Shown here: one piece after another, positions 43,613 to 52,906 of the stretch
Layout of the letters: each line of letters starts with the position of its first letter
Position numbering within the stretch: the stretch's first letter is position 1
DNA from: Paracoccaceae bacterium
GTDB lineage: Bacteria > Pseudomonadota > Alphaproteobacteria > Rhodobacterales > Rhodobacteraceae
Assembly (NCBI GenBank): GCA_033344815.1
Contig: JAWPMR010000001.1
Coordinates: 234,136 to 298,135 of the forward strand
Reading direction: 5' to 3'
DNA length: 64,000 nucleotides
The notes under the pieces: model-generated
The model's input: only the letters and a program-made list of their open reading frames with translations
The model's database searches: none
Told to the model about the DNA's origin: nothing
Made by a program: the position numbers and the translations under genes

Positions 43613-44707
43613 ATGGCCACCAAGGCGACGGACCAGACCTTGAACGCACGGCATTACCTTGACGTTGTGGGCGTCGCCAAATCGTTCAAGGGCACCGTGG
43701 TAATGGATCAAATGGATTTCGCGGTCAACAAAGGCGAACTGGTTTCTCTGCTGGGGCCTTCCGGGTGCGGAAAAACGACGCTTTTGCGGATCATTGCGGG
43801 ACTGTTAGCTGCCGATACCGGTGATATTGTTTTGGACGGGCGAAACATAACCCGACAGCCGACCCATCGCCGGAATATCTCAGTTGTTTTTCAGAATTAC
43901 GCCTTGTTTCCGCATCTGACAGTGGCTGAAAACGTTGCTTTCGGGCTGCGGGCACGCGGGATGGCAAAGGCGGACGTGGGCGCGCCGGTTGAAGAAGCGC
44001 TTGCGCTTGTCCGGATGGAAGGGTTTGCTGACCGCCCGGTATCAGCGCTTTCTGGAGGCCAACAACAGCGCATCGCCGTTGCACGCGCGCTGGTGGTCTC
44101 GCCGGATCTGTTGCTGTTGGATGAGCCGTTTTCCGCGCTTGACCGCAAACTGCGCGAGACGATGCAGATCGAGCTGAAATCCCTGTTACGGGACCGTGGC
44201 ATAACAGCGGTTTTTGTTACCCACGATCAAGAAGAAGCAATGGGCGTTTCGGATCGGATTGCGGTAATGAATGCAGGCAAAATTGAACAATTTGCAGATC
44301 CATCGACACTTTATGCGGCACCCTCCTCTCTCTTTGTAATGGACTTTGTCGGCCTCTCGACACGCCTTGCCGGGCAGGTCACGGCACAAGAAAACGGGCT
44401 TGCAACGATAAAGACACGCACCGGGCAGATCCGGGCACGCACCGATTTTGATATTGGCGCAAATGTATGGGTCGGCGTGCGCCCTGAACTTATCACACCC
44501 ACTGTAACGACGGATATGAACGCGATAAATGTGCAGTTGAGCGATGTCATTTCGCTGGGGTCAAAGACCGTGCTGCATGGCGCGGCGACCTCCGAGGACA
44601 GGCTTTTGTGCGAACTGCCCGGTATACGGACCGGTTTTGCGCGCGGCGAAACCGTTCGACTTGGCTGGCCTGTCTCAGACACGCTTGTGCATGCGGTGCC
44701 TGGGTGA
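43613..44707 (+). CDS. ABC transporter ATP-binding protein, PotA type
   Basis: A 364-residue ATPase with Walker A GPSGCGKTT, Q-loop VVFQNYALFPHLTV, signature LSGGQQQR, Walker B LLLLDEPFSALD and H-loop VFVTHDQEEA, followed by a C-terminal TOBE domain (about 270-360). It follows the binding-protein stop by five bases. Energises the two permeases downstream. Confidence 0.95.
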   Translation: MATKATDQTLNARHYLDVVGVAKSFKGTVVMDQMDFAVNKGELVSLLGPSGCGKTTLLRIIAGLLAADTGDIVLDGRNITRQPTHRRNISVVFQNYALFPHLTVAENVAFGLRARGMAKADVGAPVEEALALVRMEGFADRPVSALSGGQQQRIAVARALVVSPDLLLLDEPFSALDRKLRETMQIELKSLLRDRGITAVFVTHDQEEAMGVSDRIAVMNAGKIEQFADPSTLYAAPSSLFVMDFVGLSTRLAGQVTAQENGLATIKTRTGQIRARTDFDIGANVWVGVRPELITPTVTTDMNAINVQLSDVISLGSKTVLHGAATSEDRLLCELPGIRTGFARGETVRLGWPVSDTLVHAVPG

Positions 44708-45534
44708 TCGCGCGCACCAACCGTATCGCGCTGCTTGCAGTACCTGGTCTTGCATTTCTGGCGGTCATCTACGCCTTGCCTCTGCTTTTGCTCCTGATCA
44801 AAAGCCTCCGGGGCGTGGAGGGCATGACTATTGTCACCTATGTCGAATTCTTCGCCGACAGCTACAACATGACGGTGCTGTGGCGGACGCTGCGCATTGC
44901 AACCCTGACGACGCTGCTTGCGCTCATCATTGCCTATCCAACCGCCTTCGCGATGGCCCGGGCCAAAGGCATCTGGCTCACGATGTTTCTGGTGGCTCTG
45001 GTCCTGCCCATGTCGCTCGGCGTCATCGTCAAGGCCTTCGCCTGGTCTATCCTGTTTCGCTCTAACGGCTTTCTGAACACCACATTACAAACGCTTGGAA
45101 TCACTGAAGAACCTGTCCGAATGCTTTTCACGGAAACGGCATTGATCATCGGCGCGGCAAACGTGTTTCTGCCATTCATGGTTTTGCCGATTTATTCGGT
45201 TGTGCGCCAGTTAAATGCCTCGCTCCCAGAGGCCGCATCCTCCCTTGGTGCATCACCTTGGTTCCGTTTCACAAGGGTCACGCTGCCGCTCTCTTTGCCG
45301 GGCGTGGTAGCGGGGTCAGCCTTTACTTTTTCGCTGGCCATTTCAATGTACGTCATCCCTTCACTCATTGTCGGCGAACGGCAGCAAACCCTGTCGATGT
45401 TGATCGCGCGATCCTTCCTGTATCTGCGTAATGAACCGCTTGGATCCACAATTTCAGCCATTTTGCTGGCAATCGCAATCTTCGTCGTTCTCTTTTCAAG
45501 CTGGCTTGTGGGCCGTCTGGGGGCGCGGCGATGA
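44704..45534 (+). CDS. ABC transporter permease, PotB type
   Basis: A 276-residue inner-membrane permease with six hydrophobic segments and an EAA loop around LPEAASSLGASPWFRFTRVT. The start is GTG at 44704, sharing GTGA with the PotA-type stop; a longer frame extends into the upstream gene without a site. Pairs with the PotC-type protein. Confidence 0.92.
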   Translation: MIARTNRIALLAVPGLAFLAVIYALPLLLLLIKSLRGVEGMTIVTYVEFFADSYNMTVLWRTLRIATLTTLLALIIAYPTAFAMARAKGIWLTMFLVALVLPMSLGVIVKAFAWSILFRSNGFLNTTLQTLGITEEPVRMLFTETALIIGAANVFLPFMVLPIYSVVRQLNASLPEAASSLGASPWFRFTRVTLPLSLPGVVAGSAFTFSLAISMYVIPSLIVGERQQTLSMLIARSFLYLRNEPLGSTISAILLAIAIFVVLFSSWLVGRLGARR

Positions 45535-46331
45535 CCCAGACCGACCGCATCACCATATGCATTGCCTGGATCATAGGCTTTGCCTGCGTCATCTTTCTGA
45601 TGCTGCCGATTGTGATTACGGTCCTCACGTCGTTTACTTCCTCTGCGGTCTATACATTGCCGCCGCCGGAATGGTCGCTGCGCTGGTATCAATCGCTGGA
45701 GCGGCGCAGCGGTTTGTGGGAGTCGGTGCAACTGTCCCTGAACCTTGCATTGGTCTCTACAGCTGTTTCAATCATCCTGGGCACCCTGGCCGCCATCGCC
45801 GTGACGCGGGGCGAGTTTCGCGGCAAAGAGGCCATCGCCACGTTTACGGTCTCCCCTCTGATGATGCCCGGGCTCGTTCTGGGGGTCGCCCTCCTGCAGT
45901 TTTTTCGTGAAATCGGATTGCGGGATGCTTACTGGTCGCTGCTTTTGGGTCATATCGTCATCACATTGCCATTTGTGATGCGCACTCTTCTGGCATCAAT
46001 GAGTGCCTTTGATTTCGCACTGATTGATGCAGCGCGCACATTGGGAATGAGCTATCCCCGCGCGATTTTCAGCGTCTTGATCCCCAATCTTGCGCCTGCT
46101 TATCTGACCGGCGGGCTCTTTGCGTTTTTGGCCTCAATGGACAACTACCCGATCTCGATCTTTCTGACGGATGCGCGCAACAAGACGCTTCCGATAAAGA
46201 TGCTGCAATACCTCGAAGAACAACCCGATCCGTCGCTGGCCGCAATTTCCACGGGCCTGATCCTGTTGGCGATTGTGGTACTGGTTGTGGCATCGCGCAC
46301 TGTCGGGTTGAACCGAATGGTGGATACATGA
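45531..46331 (+). CDS. ABC transporter permease, PotC type
   Basis: A 266-residue inner-membrane permease with six hydrophobic segments; the EAA loop contains DAARTLGMSYPRAIFSVLIP. Its ATG overlaps the PotB-type stop and its stop overlaps the deacetylase start (both ATGA), tying the importer to the catabolic gene that follows. Confidence 0.94.
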   Translation: MTQTDRITICIAWIIGFACVIFLMLPIVITVLTSFTSSAVYTLPPPEWSLRWYQSLERRSGLWESVQLSLNLALVSTAVSIILGTLAAIAVTRGEFRGKEAIATFTVSPLMMPGLVLGVALLQFFREIGLRDAYWSLLLGHIVITLPFVMRTLLASMSAFDFALIDAARTLGMSYPRAIFSVLIPNLAPAYLTGGLFAFLASMDNYPISIFLTDARNKTLPIKMLQYLEEQPDPSLAAISTGLILLAIVVLVVASRTVGLNRMVDT

Positions 46332-47209
46332 CGGATCAGCGCGATTTCAAAGAGTACTTCAGGGCGGCCCCTGCGCCGAACTGGCCAAATGGGGCGCGAC
46401 TGGCTGTGTCCTGCGTGCCGAAAGTTGAAAACGGCGCTGTGCTTTCAATCGCAGATGACACCCTGCGCAATGAGAGCAACTATGAGATCCGCGAAGAGGT
46501 TTTCGACCACCCCGATCCCTACATGGAAACACATTTTACCCATGGTACCCATCAGGGCTATGGCCGCATCGCAAAAGCCTTTGATCGGTTTGGCGGAACC
46601 GCGACTTTCTCGACCTGTGGACACGCTGCTGAGGGGTCGCCTTGGCTGTTGCAGGACGCTGTTGCGCGCGGCCATGTAATGTCCTGTCATAGAGGGCGAT
46701 GGGAGCGTCAGGCTGAAATGCCGATTGCCGAAGAACAGGCGATGATCGCAAAAACCCACACAGCCATTGCAAGAACCTTTGGCGTGACCCCTGTGGGCTG
46801 GCACACGCGTTCGGTGCCGTCCATGAATACCCGCGACTTGCTCTGTGCACACGGCGGTTTCGACTATGACAGCGATGTTTATGACGATGATACCCCGCGG
46901 ATTCATAACCGGCAGCACGCCATTTTACCCGATGCGTTTGACACCAATGACATGCAGTTTTCGCCTGGCGGCGGGTTTGTTCAGTCGTATGACTTTTCCG
47001 ACTACGGCATTGGCGCTTTTGAACGGCTTTACGCAGAGGGGTCTGAGACCGCGCGGATGATGTTCACCGGGTTGCACCTGAGATTGATCGGGCGGCCGGT
47101 TCAGATTGCCGGGCTGGAAAGTGTCCGCGAGCACATTAGCGCCAAACCTAAGATCTGGAGTGCTCAAATACGCCAGATCCCAGCGTATTGGAGGGCCGCT
47201 TCCTCATGA
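46328..47209 (+). CDS. polysaccharide deacetylase family protein, PuuE-like (divergent)
   Basis: A 293-residue NodB-fold protein close to the cofactor-free allantoinase PuuE and its relatives, which hydrolyse cyclic ureides. Family stretches are clear: FKEYFRAAPAPNWPNGARLA at the start, GWHTRSVPSMNTRDLL, FDYDSDVYDDDTPR, DTNDMQF and GLHLRLIGRP. However, the N-terminal acidic motif and the SHGWRW segment are altered (SCHRGRWERQ), so the active site may be changed. It overlaps the PotC-type stop by ATGA, supporting a cyclic ureide or amide as transported substrate. Confidence 0.82.
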   Translation: MTDQRDFKEYFRAAPAPNWPNGARLAVSCVPKVENGAVLSIADDTLRNESNYEIREEVFDHPDPYMETHFTHGTHQGYGRIAKAFDRFGGTATFSTCGHAAEGSPWLLQDAVARGHVMSCHRGRWERQAEMPIAEEQAMIAKTHTAIARTFGVTPVGWHTRSVPSMNTRDLLCAHGGFDYDSDVYDDDTPRIHNRQHAILPDAFDTNDMQFSPGGGFVQSYDFSDYGIGAFERLYAEGSETARMMFTGLHLRLIGRPVQIAGLESVREHISAKPKIWSAQIRQIPAYWRAASS

Positions 47210-47273
47210 AAATGACGGTCCGAAAACCGACTTTGTCTGATCCGGGCGCCGTTGTGTCTGAAAGGAAAATACC

Positions 47274-48026
47274 GTGAAAATTCTGCTGCTCAATCCAAAC
47301 ATGACGCAGTCCATGACCGATAACATGGCCGCAATTGCCCGGGCAACGGTCGGAGATTTGGCGCAGATACATCCTGTTACCGCAACGCGCGGCTTTCCTT
47401 ACATCGCCAGCCGCGCAGAGGCTCAGATCGCCGGGAATATCGTGTTGGAAATGATCGCAGAACATTCAGGCGATGTGGATGCGGTCATCATCGCAGCTTT
47501 TGGTGATCCGGGTTTGTCCGGGGCCCGCGATCTTTTTGACATGCCGATTGTCGGCATGGCAGAGGCTGCGATCATGACTGCGGGTTTGCTCGGCGAGACT
47601 TTTGCTGTGGTCACCTTCTCACCATTGATGAACCGGTGGTATGCCGATTGCGTGGCGCAAACCGGTCTGGCTTCAAGATTTCGCGGTGTGCACACTCCTG
47701 CGCTCAAATCTGTCGACATTGCGGCACTTCAAACTGACATGCGCGACGATCTGATTGATCTGGCAACCAACGCAACAGTGCATGACGGCGCAGACGTGAT
47801 CATACTCGGTGGCGCGCCACTGGCCGGCATGGCGCCTGAAATCGCGCCAAACGTCCCGGCTCTTGTGATTGATCCGATTGCCGCTGCTACGCTGCAGGCG
47901 CTTGCTCTCGCGCGGCTCACCAAACAGGCTGGTTTCGCGCATCGCGCTTGCAAGCCGGATGCCAAGACCTCAGCCGGACTGCCGCACTCGCTCGCGACTG
48001 CACTCAATCCGCAGCGCGCATCATGA
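47274..48026 (+). CDS. Asp/Glu/hydantoin racemase family protein lacking both cysteines
   Basis: A 250-residue protein of the hydantoin-racemase branch of the Asp/Glu racemase family. The two catalytic cysteines of active racemases are replaced: the first motif reads IIAAFGDPGL (Ala75 where Cys is expected) and the second ILGGAPLAGM (Gly for Cys). A two-base acid-base racemisation is therefore unlikely; such variants are frequent in alphaproteobacteria and may be isomerases or binding proteins. The start is GTG with AAAGGAAA upstream, 64 bases after the deacetylase. The broken hydantoinase begins inside its last codons (48023). Confidence 0.85.
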   Translation: MKILLLNPNMTQSMTDNMAAIARATVGDLAQIHPVTATRGFPYIASRAEAQIAGNIVLEMIAEHSGDVDAVIIAAFGDPGLSGARDLFDMPIVGMAEAAIMTAGLLGETFAVVTFSPLMNRWYADCVAQTGLASRFRGVHTPALKSVDIAALQTDMRDDLIDLATNATVHDGADVIILGGAPLAGMAPEIAPNVPALVIDPIAAATLQALALARLTKQAGFAHRACKPDAKTSAGLPHSLATALNPQRAS

Positions 48027-48705
48027 CACATGATCTCATCACGCGCGCCGCGCGCGTCGACACCGGATCGCCGGAAGAGGTCTGCGATATCGGAGTGCGC
48101 GAGGGAAAAAATTGCAACCCCAGGACATGGTCTTGGACCAGCGCATCAGGCTATCGACGCTGACGGGCTGATCGCATTGTTCAGTGGTGTCGACAGCCAT
48201 GTTCATTACGCGCACCCCTCGGGTTCGGGCATCGAAATGCCAGGTGATTTCGACATTGCCAGCCCCGCGGCTTGAGGTGAGAATACAACTGTCACGCCAC
48301 TCTGTCTGCCAGAGGGTGATGCGACCCCGCGCTAAGCGGAGCAAGCCTAGATCGGCAAAGTGGACGGCCAGTTTTTGTTGATCTTTCCTTTCACCTGATC
48401 ATCACGTCCACGGACGCGGAAACCTTGTGGCAAGACTTACCCGCGCTATTCCATGCAGGCTACACAAGCTTCACGGTCTCAATGACCTATGCCGGACTGG
48501 CCTTTTCTGAACGCGAATTTCTCGATGTCTTGGAGGTGCCGATGCCCATGGAGCCATGGTCATGGTCCACGCCGAAAATGAAGGCGGCATTGAATTTCCG
48601 CACGACAAAGCCAAAGCTGCTGGCACCAGCAGTCCAGTGCATCACGCCCGCGCCCGTTCTGTTCAGGTTGGACGGGAAGTAATCCATCACGCCAAACACG
48701 GGCCG
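48023..48705 (+). pseudogene. dihydropyrimidinase/hydantoinase pseudogene, N-terminal half only
   Basis: A degraded hydantoinase starts with ATG overlapping the racemase stop (ATGA) and shows family pieces in order: LITRAARVDTG, DIGVREGKN, then in other frames DADGLIALFSGVDSHVHY (around 48160-48215, with the first HxH metal site), GDFDIASPAA, DLPALFHAGYTSF (48430-48468), SMTYAGLAFSEREFLDVL (48479-48532) and VMVHAEN (48555-48575). At least four frameshifts or stops interrupt it. About 225 codons remain of the usual 460-490; the C-terminal half is gone. An intact relative lies at 56632. Confidence 0.85.
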
Positions 48706-48754
48706 AAATCGTAGATGTGCCGGTCACTATAGTGTTTTACAACCGGCCATTTTA

Positions 48755-49459
48755 TCAGCCCAAGATTTCTTTGAGCGACGCTGCGGTGGTGGGTATCTTG
48801 TGCAATTCCAGGGCGGAGTGCAGATCCACTAGATGACGTCGCATCAGGTCTTCTGCGGCGTTTTCGTCATTCCGGGCGATAGCCTGCACCAGTGCATTAT
48901 GCGCGTGGCTCTCACAGAGCGCGCTCTCCCGCTTCCAGTAAAGCGCCACAATCAGGGATGACCTTGCAATGAGCGTTTCAATAAAGCTGGCAATGGTCGC
49001 CTGCTCTGCAATGCGGGCAATATGCACATGAAGCTGGCCCGACAAGTAAAGCGCGTGGCCCCGATCCCCTTTTGACAGTGCTTCATGTTCCTGCGCGATG
49101 TGAGCGTTGAGGGTGGACACATCGTCCGCCGTCGCCTGTTGCGCGGCAGAGCGCGCCATGCGCGGCTCCAGAAGCTCGCGGGCCTCAAAGACTTCAAGCG
49201 CTTCTTTCGGCGTTGGCTTGGCCACAAATGCGCCCCGATTGCGGTGTATTTCGACAAGCTGCCGGTGAGCCAGAGTTTGCAGGGCTGTGCGTATGATCGT
49301 GCGCGACACGCCATATATCTCTGCCAGTTCGTCTTCGCCCAATTTGGTGCCGGGCAGCAGACGATGTTCATGAATTGCCCGGGACAAATACACAGAGACC
49401 AGCGCACCTGAGGGTGGCTTATCCTGTTTTGAAAACGCAACGTTGGCGGGCTCAATCAT
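48755..49459 (-). CDS. GntR family transcriptional regulator, FadR/FCD subfamily
   Basis: A 234-residue regulator with an N-terminal winged helix (helix-turn-helix near ELAEIYGVSRTIIRTALQTL) and a C-terminal FCD domain with the metal-ligand histidines in LHVHIARI and ESHAHNAL. I prefer the ATG at 49459 with AAGGA seven bases upstream; a TTG at 49492 would add 11 residues. It is divergent from the second Pot-type operon, with the palindrome TTGTATACAA between them, so it most likely controls that operon and itself. Confidence 0.92.
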   Translation of the reverse strand: MIEPANVAFSKQDKPPSGALVSVYLSRAIHEHRLLPGTKLGEDELAEIYGVSRTIIRTALQTLAHRQLVEIHRNRGAFVAKPTPKEALEVFEARELLEPRMARSAAQQATADDVSTLNAHIAQEHEALSKGDRGHALYLSGQLHVHIARIAEQATIASFIETLIARSSLIVALYWKRESALCESHAHNALVQAIARNDENAAEDLMRRHLVDLHSALELHKIPTTAASLKEILG

Positions 49460-49543
49460 CTGGATGTCCTTTGGGTCCCCTGATGCCAACAAAACAATAA
49501 ACGAACAAGAGCCGCTTGAATTGGATGCAAAAGCATGCTCAGG

Positions 49544-49553
49544 TTGTATACAA
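49544..49553. promoter_or_regulatory. candidate GntR (FadR-type) operator
   Basis: TTGTATACAA is a perfect 10-bp palindrome that fits the FadR-subfamily operator pattern tnGTatACna. It lies between the divergent GntR gene (start 49459) and the Pot-type operon (start 49699). Confidence 0.65.
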
Positions 49554-49698
49554 TAATACGCCTAATTATTGAGCATATACCCCTCTTGGTGGCTAATTTA
49601 CGTGCACACAAAGGGTTCGCTCTCTTTTTTGGCGGCGTTGGTCTTTCCGACTCAAGGCGCAAACGCCTTGCTGACGCCATCTGAGGGGAAGAATATTC

Positions 49699-50679
49699 GT
49701 GTCAAAGGACGATCTGGAACTGGTATCACTGACAAAACGGTATGGAAATACCGTAGCGGTGAACACCATCAACCACCACTTCAAGGCCTCAAGCTATACT
49801 TGCCTGCTTGGGCCTTCCGGATGCGGCAAGTCATCGACGCTGCGCATGATTGCTGGGCATGAGACTGTCAGCGATGGCTCTATTCTGCTGGGCGGACGTG
49901 ACATATCGGAATTGGCCCCGGCCAAACGCGGTACCGCGATGATGTTCCAGAACTATGCTCTGTTTCCGCATCTGAATGTTTTGGACAATGTGGCATTCAG
50001 CTTGAAAATGAAGGGCGTCGACAAGGGCGAGCGGCATGGCAAGGCCGCTGAGATGCTGGAATTGGTGGATTTGACTTCTTTGGCTGATCGATTGCCCGCG
50101 CAGCTGTCCGGCGGGCAACAACAACGCGTGGCACTGGCCCGCGCTCTGATCACCCGGCCGCAGGTTTTACTGCTTGACGAACCGCTCTCCGCGCTGGATC
50201 CGTTTCTGCGCATTCGGATGCGTAGCGAATTGCGCAAACTGCAAAACGAGCTGGGTATCAGCTTCCTGCATGTGACCCACGGGCAGGACGAGGCCCTCGC
50301 GCTTGCTGATGAGATTGTGGTGATGAACGATGCGGTGATTGAACAGGCCGGGCCCGCGCGCGAAGTGTTCAACGCTCCAAAAACGAAATTCGTGGCGCAA
50401 TTCATGGGCGGACACAATGTAATCGCCCTGCCCGAGGGTCACGTGGCCATCCGCACAGACGCCGTTTCAACCACGACCGTCAAGGAGGGTCGACTTGAAG
50501 CCAGCGTTCTGTCCATCGAATATCAGGGGACGCATGTCACCATCCTGACAAAAATCGCAGGGGATCAGGAAGTCACGGCTTTGATGCCCGATGGTGCGTT
50601 CTTTGCAAATCCGCACAATCCTGGGGACCAGATTGGTCTGAACTGGGACCAAAAGGATCAACATCAACTGACCGCGTGA
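49699..50679 (+). CDS. ABC transporter ATP-binding protein, PotA type
   Basis: A 326-residue ATPase with Walker A GPSGCGKSS, Q-loop MMFQNYALFPHLNV, signature LSGGQQQR, Walker B LLLLDEPLSALD and H-loop VTHGQDEA, where Gly replaces the usual Asp after His. A short TOBE-like domain (about 240-326) ends it. The start is GTG with GAGGGGAAG upstream. First gene of the second, intact, Pot-type importer and hydantoin operon. Confidence 0.94.
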   Translation: MSKDDLELVSLTKRYGNTVAVNTINHHFKASSYTCLLGPSGCGKSSTLRMIAGHETVSDGSILLGGRDISELAPAKRGTAMMFQNYALFPHLNVLDNVAFSLKMKGVDKGERHGKAAEMLELVDLTSLADRLPAQLSGGQQQRVALARALITRPQVLLLDEPLSALDPFLRIRMRSELRKLQNELGISFLHVTHGQDEALALADEIVVMNDAVIEQAGPAREVFNAPKTKFVAQFMGGHNVIALPEGHVAIRTDAVSTTTVKEGRLEASVLSIEYQGTHVTILTKIAGDQEVTALMPDGAFFANPHNPGDQIGLNWDQKDQHQLTA

Positions 50680-50712
50680 ACCGCGGCACTCACGACTGAC
50701 AAGGAGAGACGA

Positions 50713-51981
50713 ATGACACGATACACAAAACGAAATGGCCTGAGCCGACGCACATTGCTGAAAACAGGTGTGGCTACTGCGGCGGGAACACTGGCGGCAC
50801 CGATGGTTTGGGCGCAATCCAACGTCGTTCTGCGCCAGGCCGGTACAGGCGTTTCCGCATTTAACGAAATCGCGGAAAAGGCCTTTGACGATCTGGGCAT
50901 CACCATGGAAATGACCGCGCTGGATTCCGACAGCGTGACACAGCGTGTGGCGACCCAGCCAGACAGCTTTGACATCGCAGATATCGAGTACTGGATTTGT
51001 AAAAAGGTCTGGCCAACAGGCAATTTGCAAGCGATGGACACATCCAAAATCGCCAATTACGACAAGATTGCCGGGACGTTCCGGTCCGGGAAGCTGACAC
51101 CAACAAGCGAGATCGCCCAAGGCACAGCGCCCCATACCGTGGGTTTTGTGGAAGGCAAAGACGGCAAATCCTTTGTGGACAATGAATCCGGTTGGATGAC
51201 CCTGATCCCGACGATCTACAACGCTGACACGCTGGGCATTCGTCCCGACCTGATTGGTCGTCCGATCAGCAACTGGTCTGAACTGCTGAACCCTGAGTTC
51301 AAAGGCAAAGCCTCCATCCTCGACATTTCTTCCATTGGAATCATGGACATGGCGATGGTTGTTGAATCGATGGGTGAATATAAGTACCCCGACAAAGGCA
51401 ACATGACCAAAGAGGAAATCGACCTGACGCTGGGCATCTTTACCGAAGCCAAGAAAAACGGTCAGTTCCGCGCGTTCTGGAAATCATTCGATGAAAGCGT
51501 CAACCTGATGGCCTCGGGTGAAGTCGTGATCCAATCCATGTGGTCCCCGGCCATCACGGCTGTACGTTCACAAGGCATTCCGTGCGTCTATCAGCCTCTT
51601 GAAGAGGGGTATCGCTCCTGGGGCGGCGGCATGGGTCTGGCGGCGAGCCTGGAAGGCGCGAAACTGGATGCAGCCTATGAATACATCAACTGGTATCTCA
51701 GTGGTTGGGTTGGCGGCTTCCTGATGCGTCAGGGTTATTACTCCGCTGTTCCGGAAACCTCCAAATTGTTCATGTCCGATGACGAATGGGGCTTCTGGTA
51801 TGAAGGCAAGGAATCGCAGGGCGATATCGTCAGCCCAAGCGGTGCCGTGCTTGAAGGTCCGGGCGCTGTGCGTGATGGCGGATCGTTCATCGACCGCATG
51901 GGGGCTGTTGCCTGCTGGAATTCCGTCATGGATGAAAACCAGTACATGGTGCGCAAATGGAATGAATTCATCGCGGCCTGA
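50713..51981 (+). CDS. ABC transporter substrate-binding protein, Pot type
   Basis: A 422-residue binding protein with a twin-arginine signal peptide (LSRRTLLKTGVATAAG, cleavage near VWAQ at residue 35). The mature part matches extracellular solute-binding proteins of polyamine-type importers, with TIYNADTLGIRPDL and NWSELLNPEFKGKA. A ribosome site AAGGAGAG precedes the ATG. It is not closely similar to the binding protein at 42555, so the two importers probably have different ligands. Confidence 0.93.
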   Translation: MTRYTKRNGLSRRTLLKTGVATAAGTLAAPMVWAQSNVVLRQAGTGVSAFNEIAEKAFDDLGITMEMTALDSDSVTQRVATQPDSFDIADIEYWICKKVWPTGNLQAMDTSKIANYDKIAGTFRSGKLTPTSEIAQGTAPHTVGFVEGKDGKSFVDNESGWMTLIPTIYNADTLGIRPDLIGRPISNWSELLNPEFKGKASILDISSIGIMDMAMVVESMGEYKYPDKGNMTKEEIDLTLGIFTEAKKNGQFRAFWKSFDESVNLMASGEVVIQSMWSPAITAVRSQGIPCVYQPLEEGYRSWGGGMGLAASLEGAKLDAAYEYINWYLSGWVGGFLMRQGYYSAVPETSKLFMSDDEWGFWYEGKESQGDIVSPSGAVLEGPGAVRDGGSFIDRMGAVACWNSVMDENQYMVRKWNEFIAA

Positions 51982-51991
51982 TGCGATTTTT

Positions 51992-52013
51992 GGGGGCGCG
52001 GACATGCGCCCCC
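51992..52013 (+). terminator. hairpin between binding protein and permease genes
   Basis: A perfect 8-bp stem GGGGGCGC/GCGCCCCC with a six-base loop begins ten bases after the binding-protein stop, preceded by ATTTTT and followed by TACCTGCCCTTTATT. There is no continuous T tract, so it is better seen as an mRNA-stabilising or partial termination element. It occupies the same operon position as the hairpin at 11712. Confidence 0.5.
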
Positions 52014-52041
52014 TACCTGCCCTTTATTACGGCACTCAAAT

Positions 52042-52905
52042 ATGCAAAAAATATTTAAAAGCAATGCTGTAACCGGCTGGTTGATGGTTTCGCCGCTGGC
52101 AATTGTATTGTTTTTCTTTCTGGTTCTGCCGATCGCCATGATCACAATCGTCAGTTTCTGGCAGGCCACCGAATTTTCGATTATCCCGGCATTCCAGTTT
52201 GACAACTACGAATTCCTGTTTGGATCGCCCGTCACGTACACAGTCTTCGTCAACACGTTCAAATACGCCATCCTGACGTGGATATTCACCTTCCTCATCG
52301 GCTTTACCGTGGCCTATTATCTGGCCTTTCACATCCGAAGCCTGACCTGGCAAATTGCGCTGTTTTTGCTCTGCACCATCCCGTTCTGGACTTCCAACAT
52401 CATCCGCATGATCTCATGGATTCCGTTTCTTGGGCGTAATGGCATTGCCAACTCGACGCTGATGTCCTGGGGCGTCATTGATGAACCTGTGGAATGGCTG
52501 TTGTTCAGCGACTTTTCCGTCGTGCTGGCTTTCGTGCATATCTACACGCTGTTCATGGTCGTCCCGATTTTCAACACGATGATGCGGATCGACAAATCTT
52601 TGATCGAGGCCGCACGTGATGGCGGCGCAAATGGCGCGCAGATCCTTTGGAACGTCATTTTGCCACTGACAAAACCCGGTATCATGATCGGTACGATTTT
52701 TGTGGTCACCCTGGTGATGGGGGACTTCTTCACCGTCCGGATCATGTCCGGCAGTCAATCCGCCAATGTCGGACGTTTGATTTCCAACGATATCTCACTG
52801 CTGCAATACCCTTCCGCCTCAGCCACAGCGATTATCTTGTTGCTGACGGTTTTGATCGTGATCGGTATCCTGCTGCGCTTTGTCGATATTCGAAAGGAGC
52901 TATGA
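52042..52905 (+). CDS. ABC transporter permease, PotB type
   Basis: A 287-residue inner-membrane permease with six hydrophobic segments and the EAA loop EAARDGGANGAQILWNVILP. The first helix (MVSPLAIVLFFFLVLPIAMI) and the FQFDNYEFLF loop are typical. The ribosome site is weak, and the gene follows the hairpin, both consistent with low permease output relative to binding protein. Confidence 0.93.
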   Translation: MQKIFKSNAVTGWLMVSPLAIVLFFFLVLPIAMITIVSFWQATEFSIIPAFQFDNYEFLFGSPVTYTVFVNTFKYAILTWIFTFLIGFTVAYYLAFHIRSLTWQIALFLLCTIPFWTSNIIRMISWIPFLGRNGIANSTLMSWGVIDEPVEWLLFSDFSVVLAFVHIYTLFMVVPIFNTMMRIDKSLIEAARDGGANGAQILWNVILPLTKPGIMIGTIFVVTLVMGDFFTVRIMSGSQSANVGRLISNDISLLQYPSASATAIILLLTVLIVIGILLRFVDIRKEL

Positions 52906-52906
52906 A

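Noticed and set aside
48719-48747. GCCGGT/ACCGGC inverted repeat enclosing CACTATAGTG as terminator of the GntR gene
   Set aside because: The loop is long and no T tract follows on the minus strand; support is too weak.
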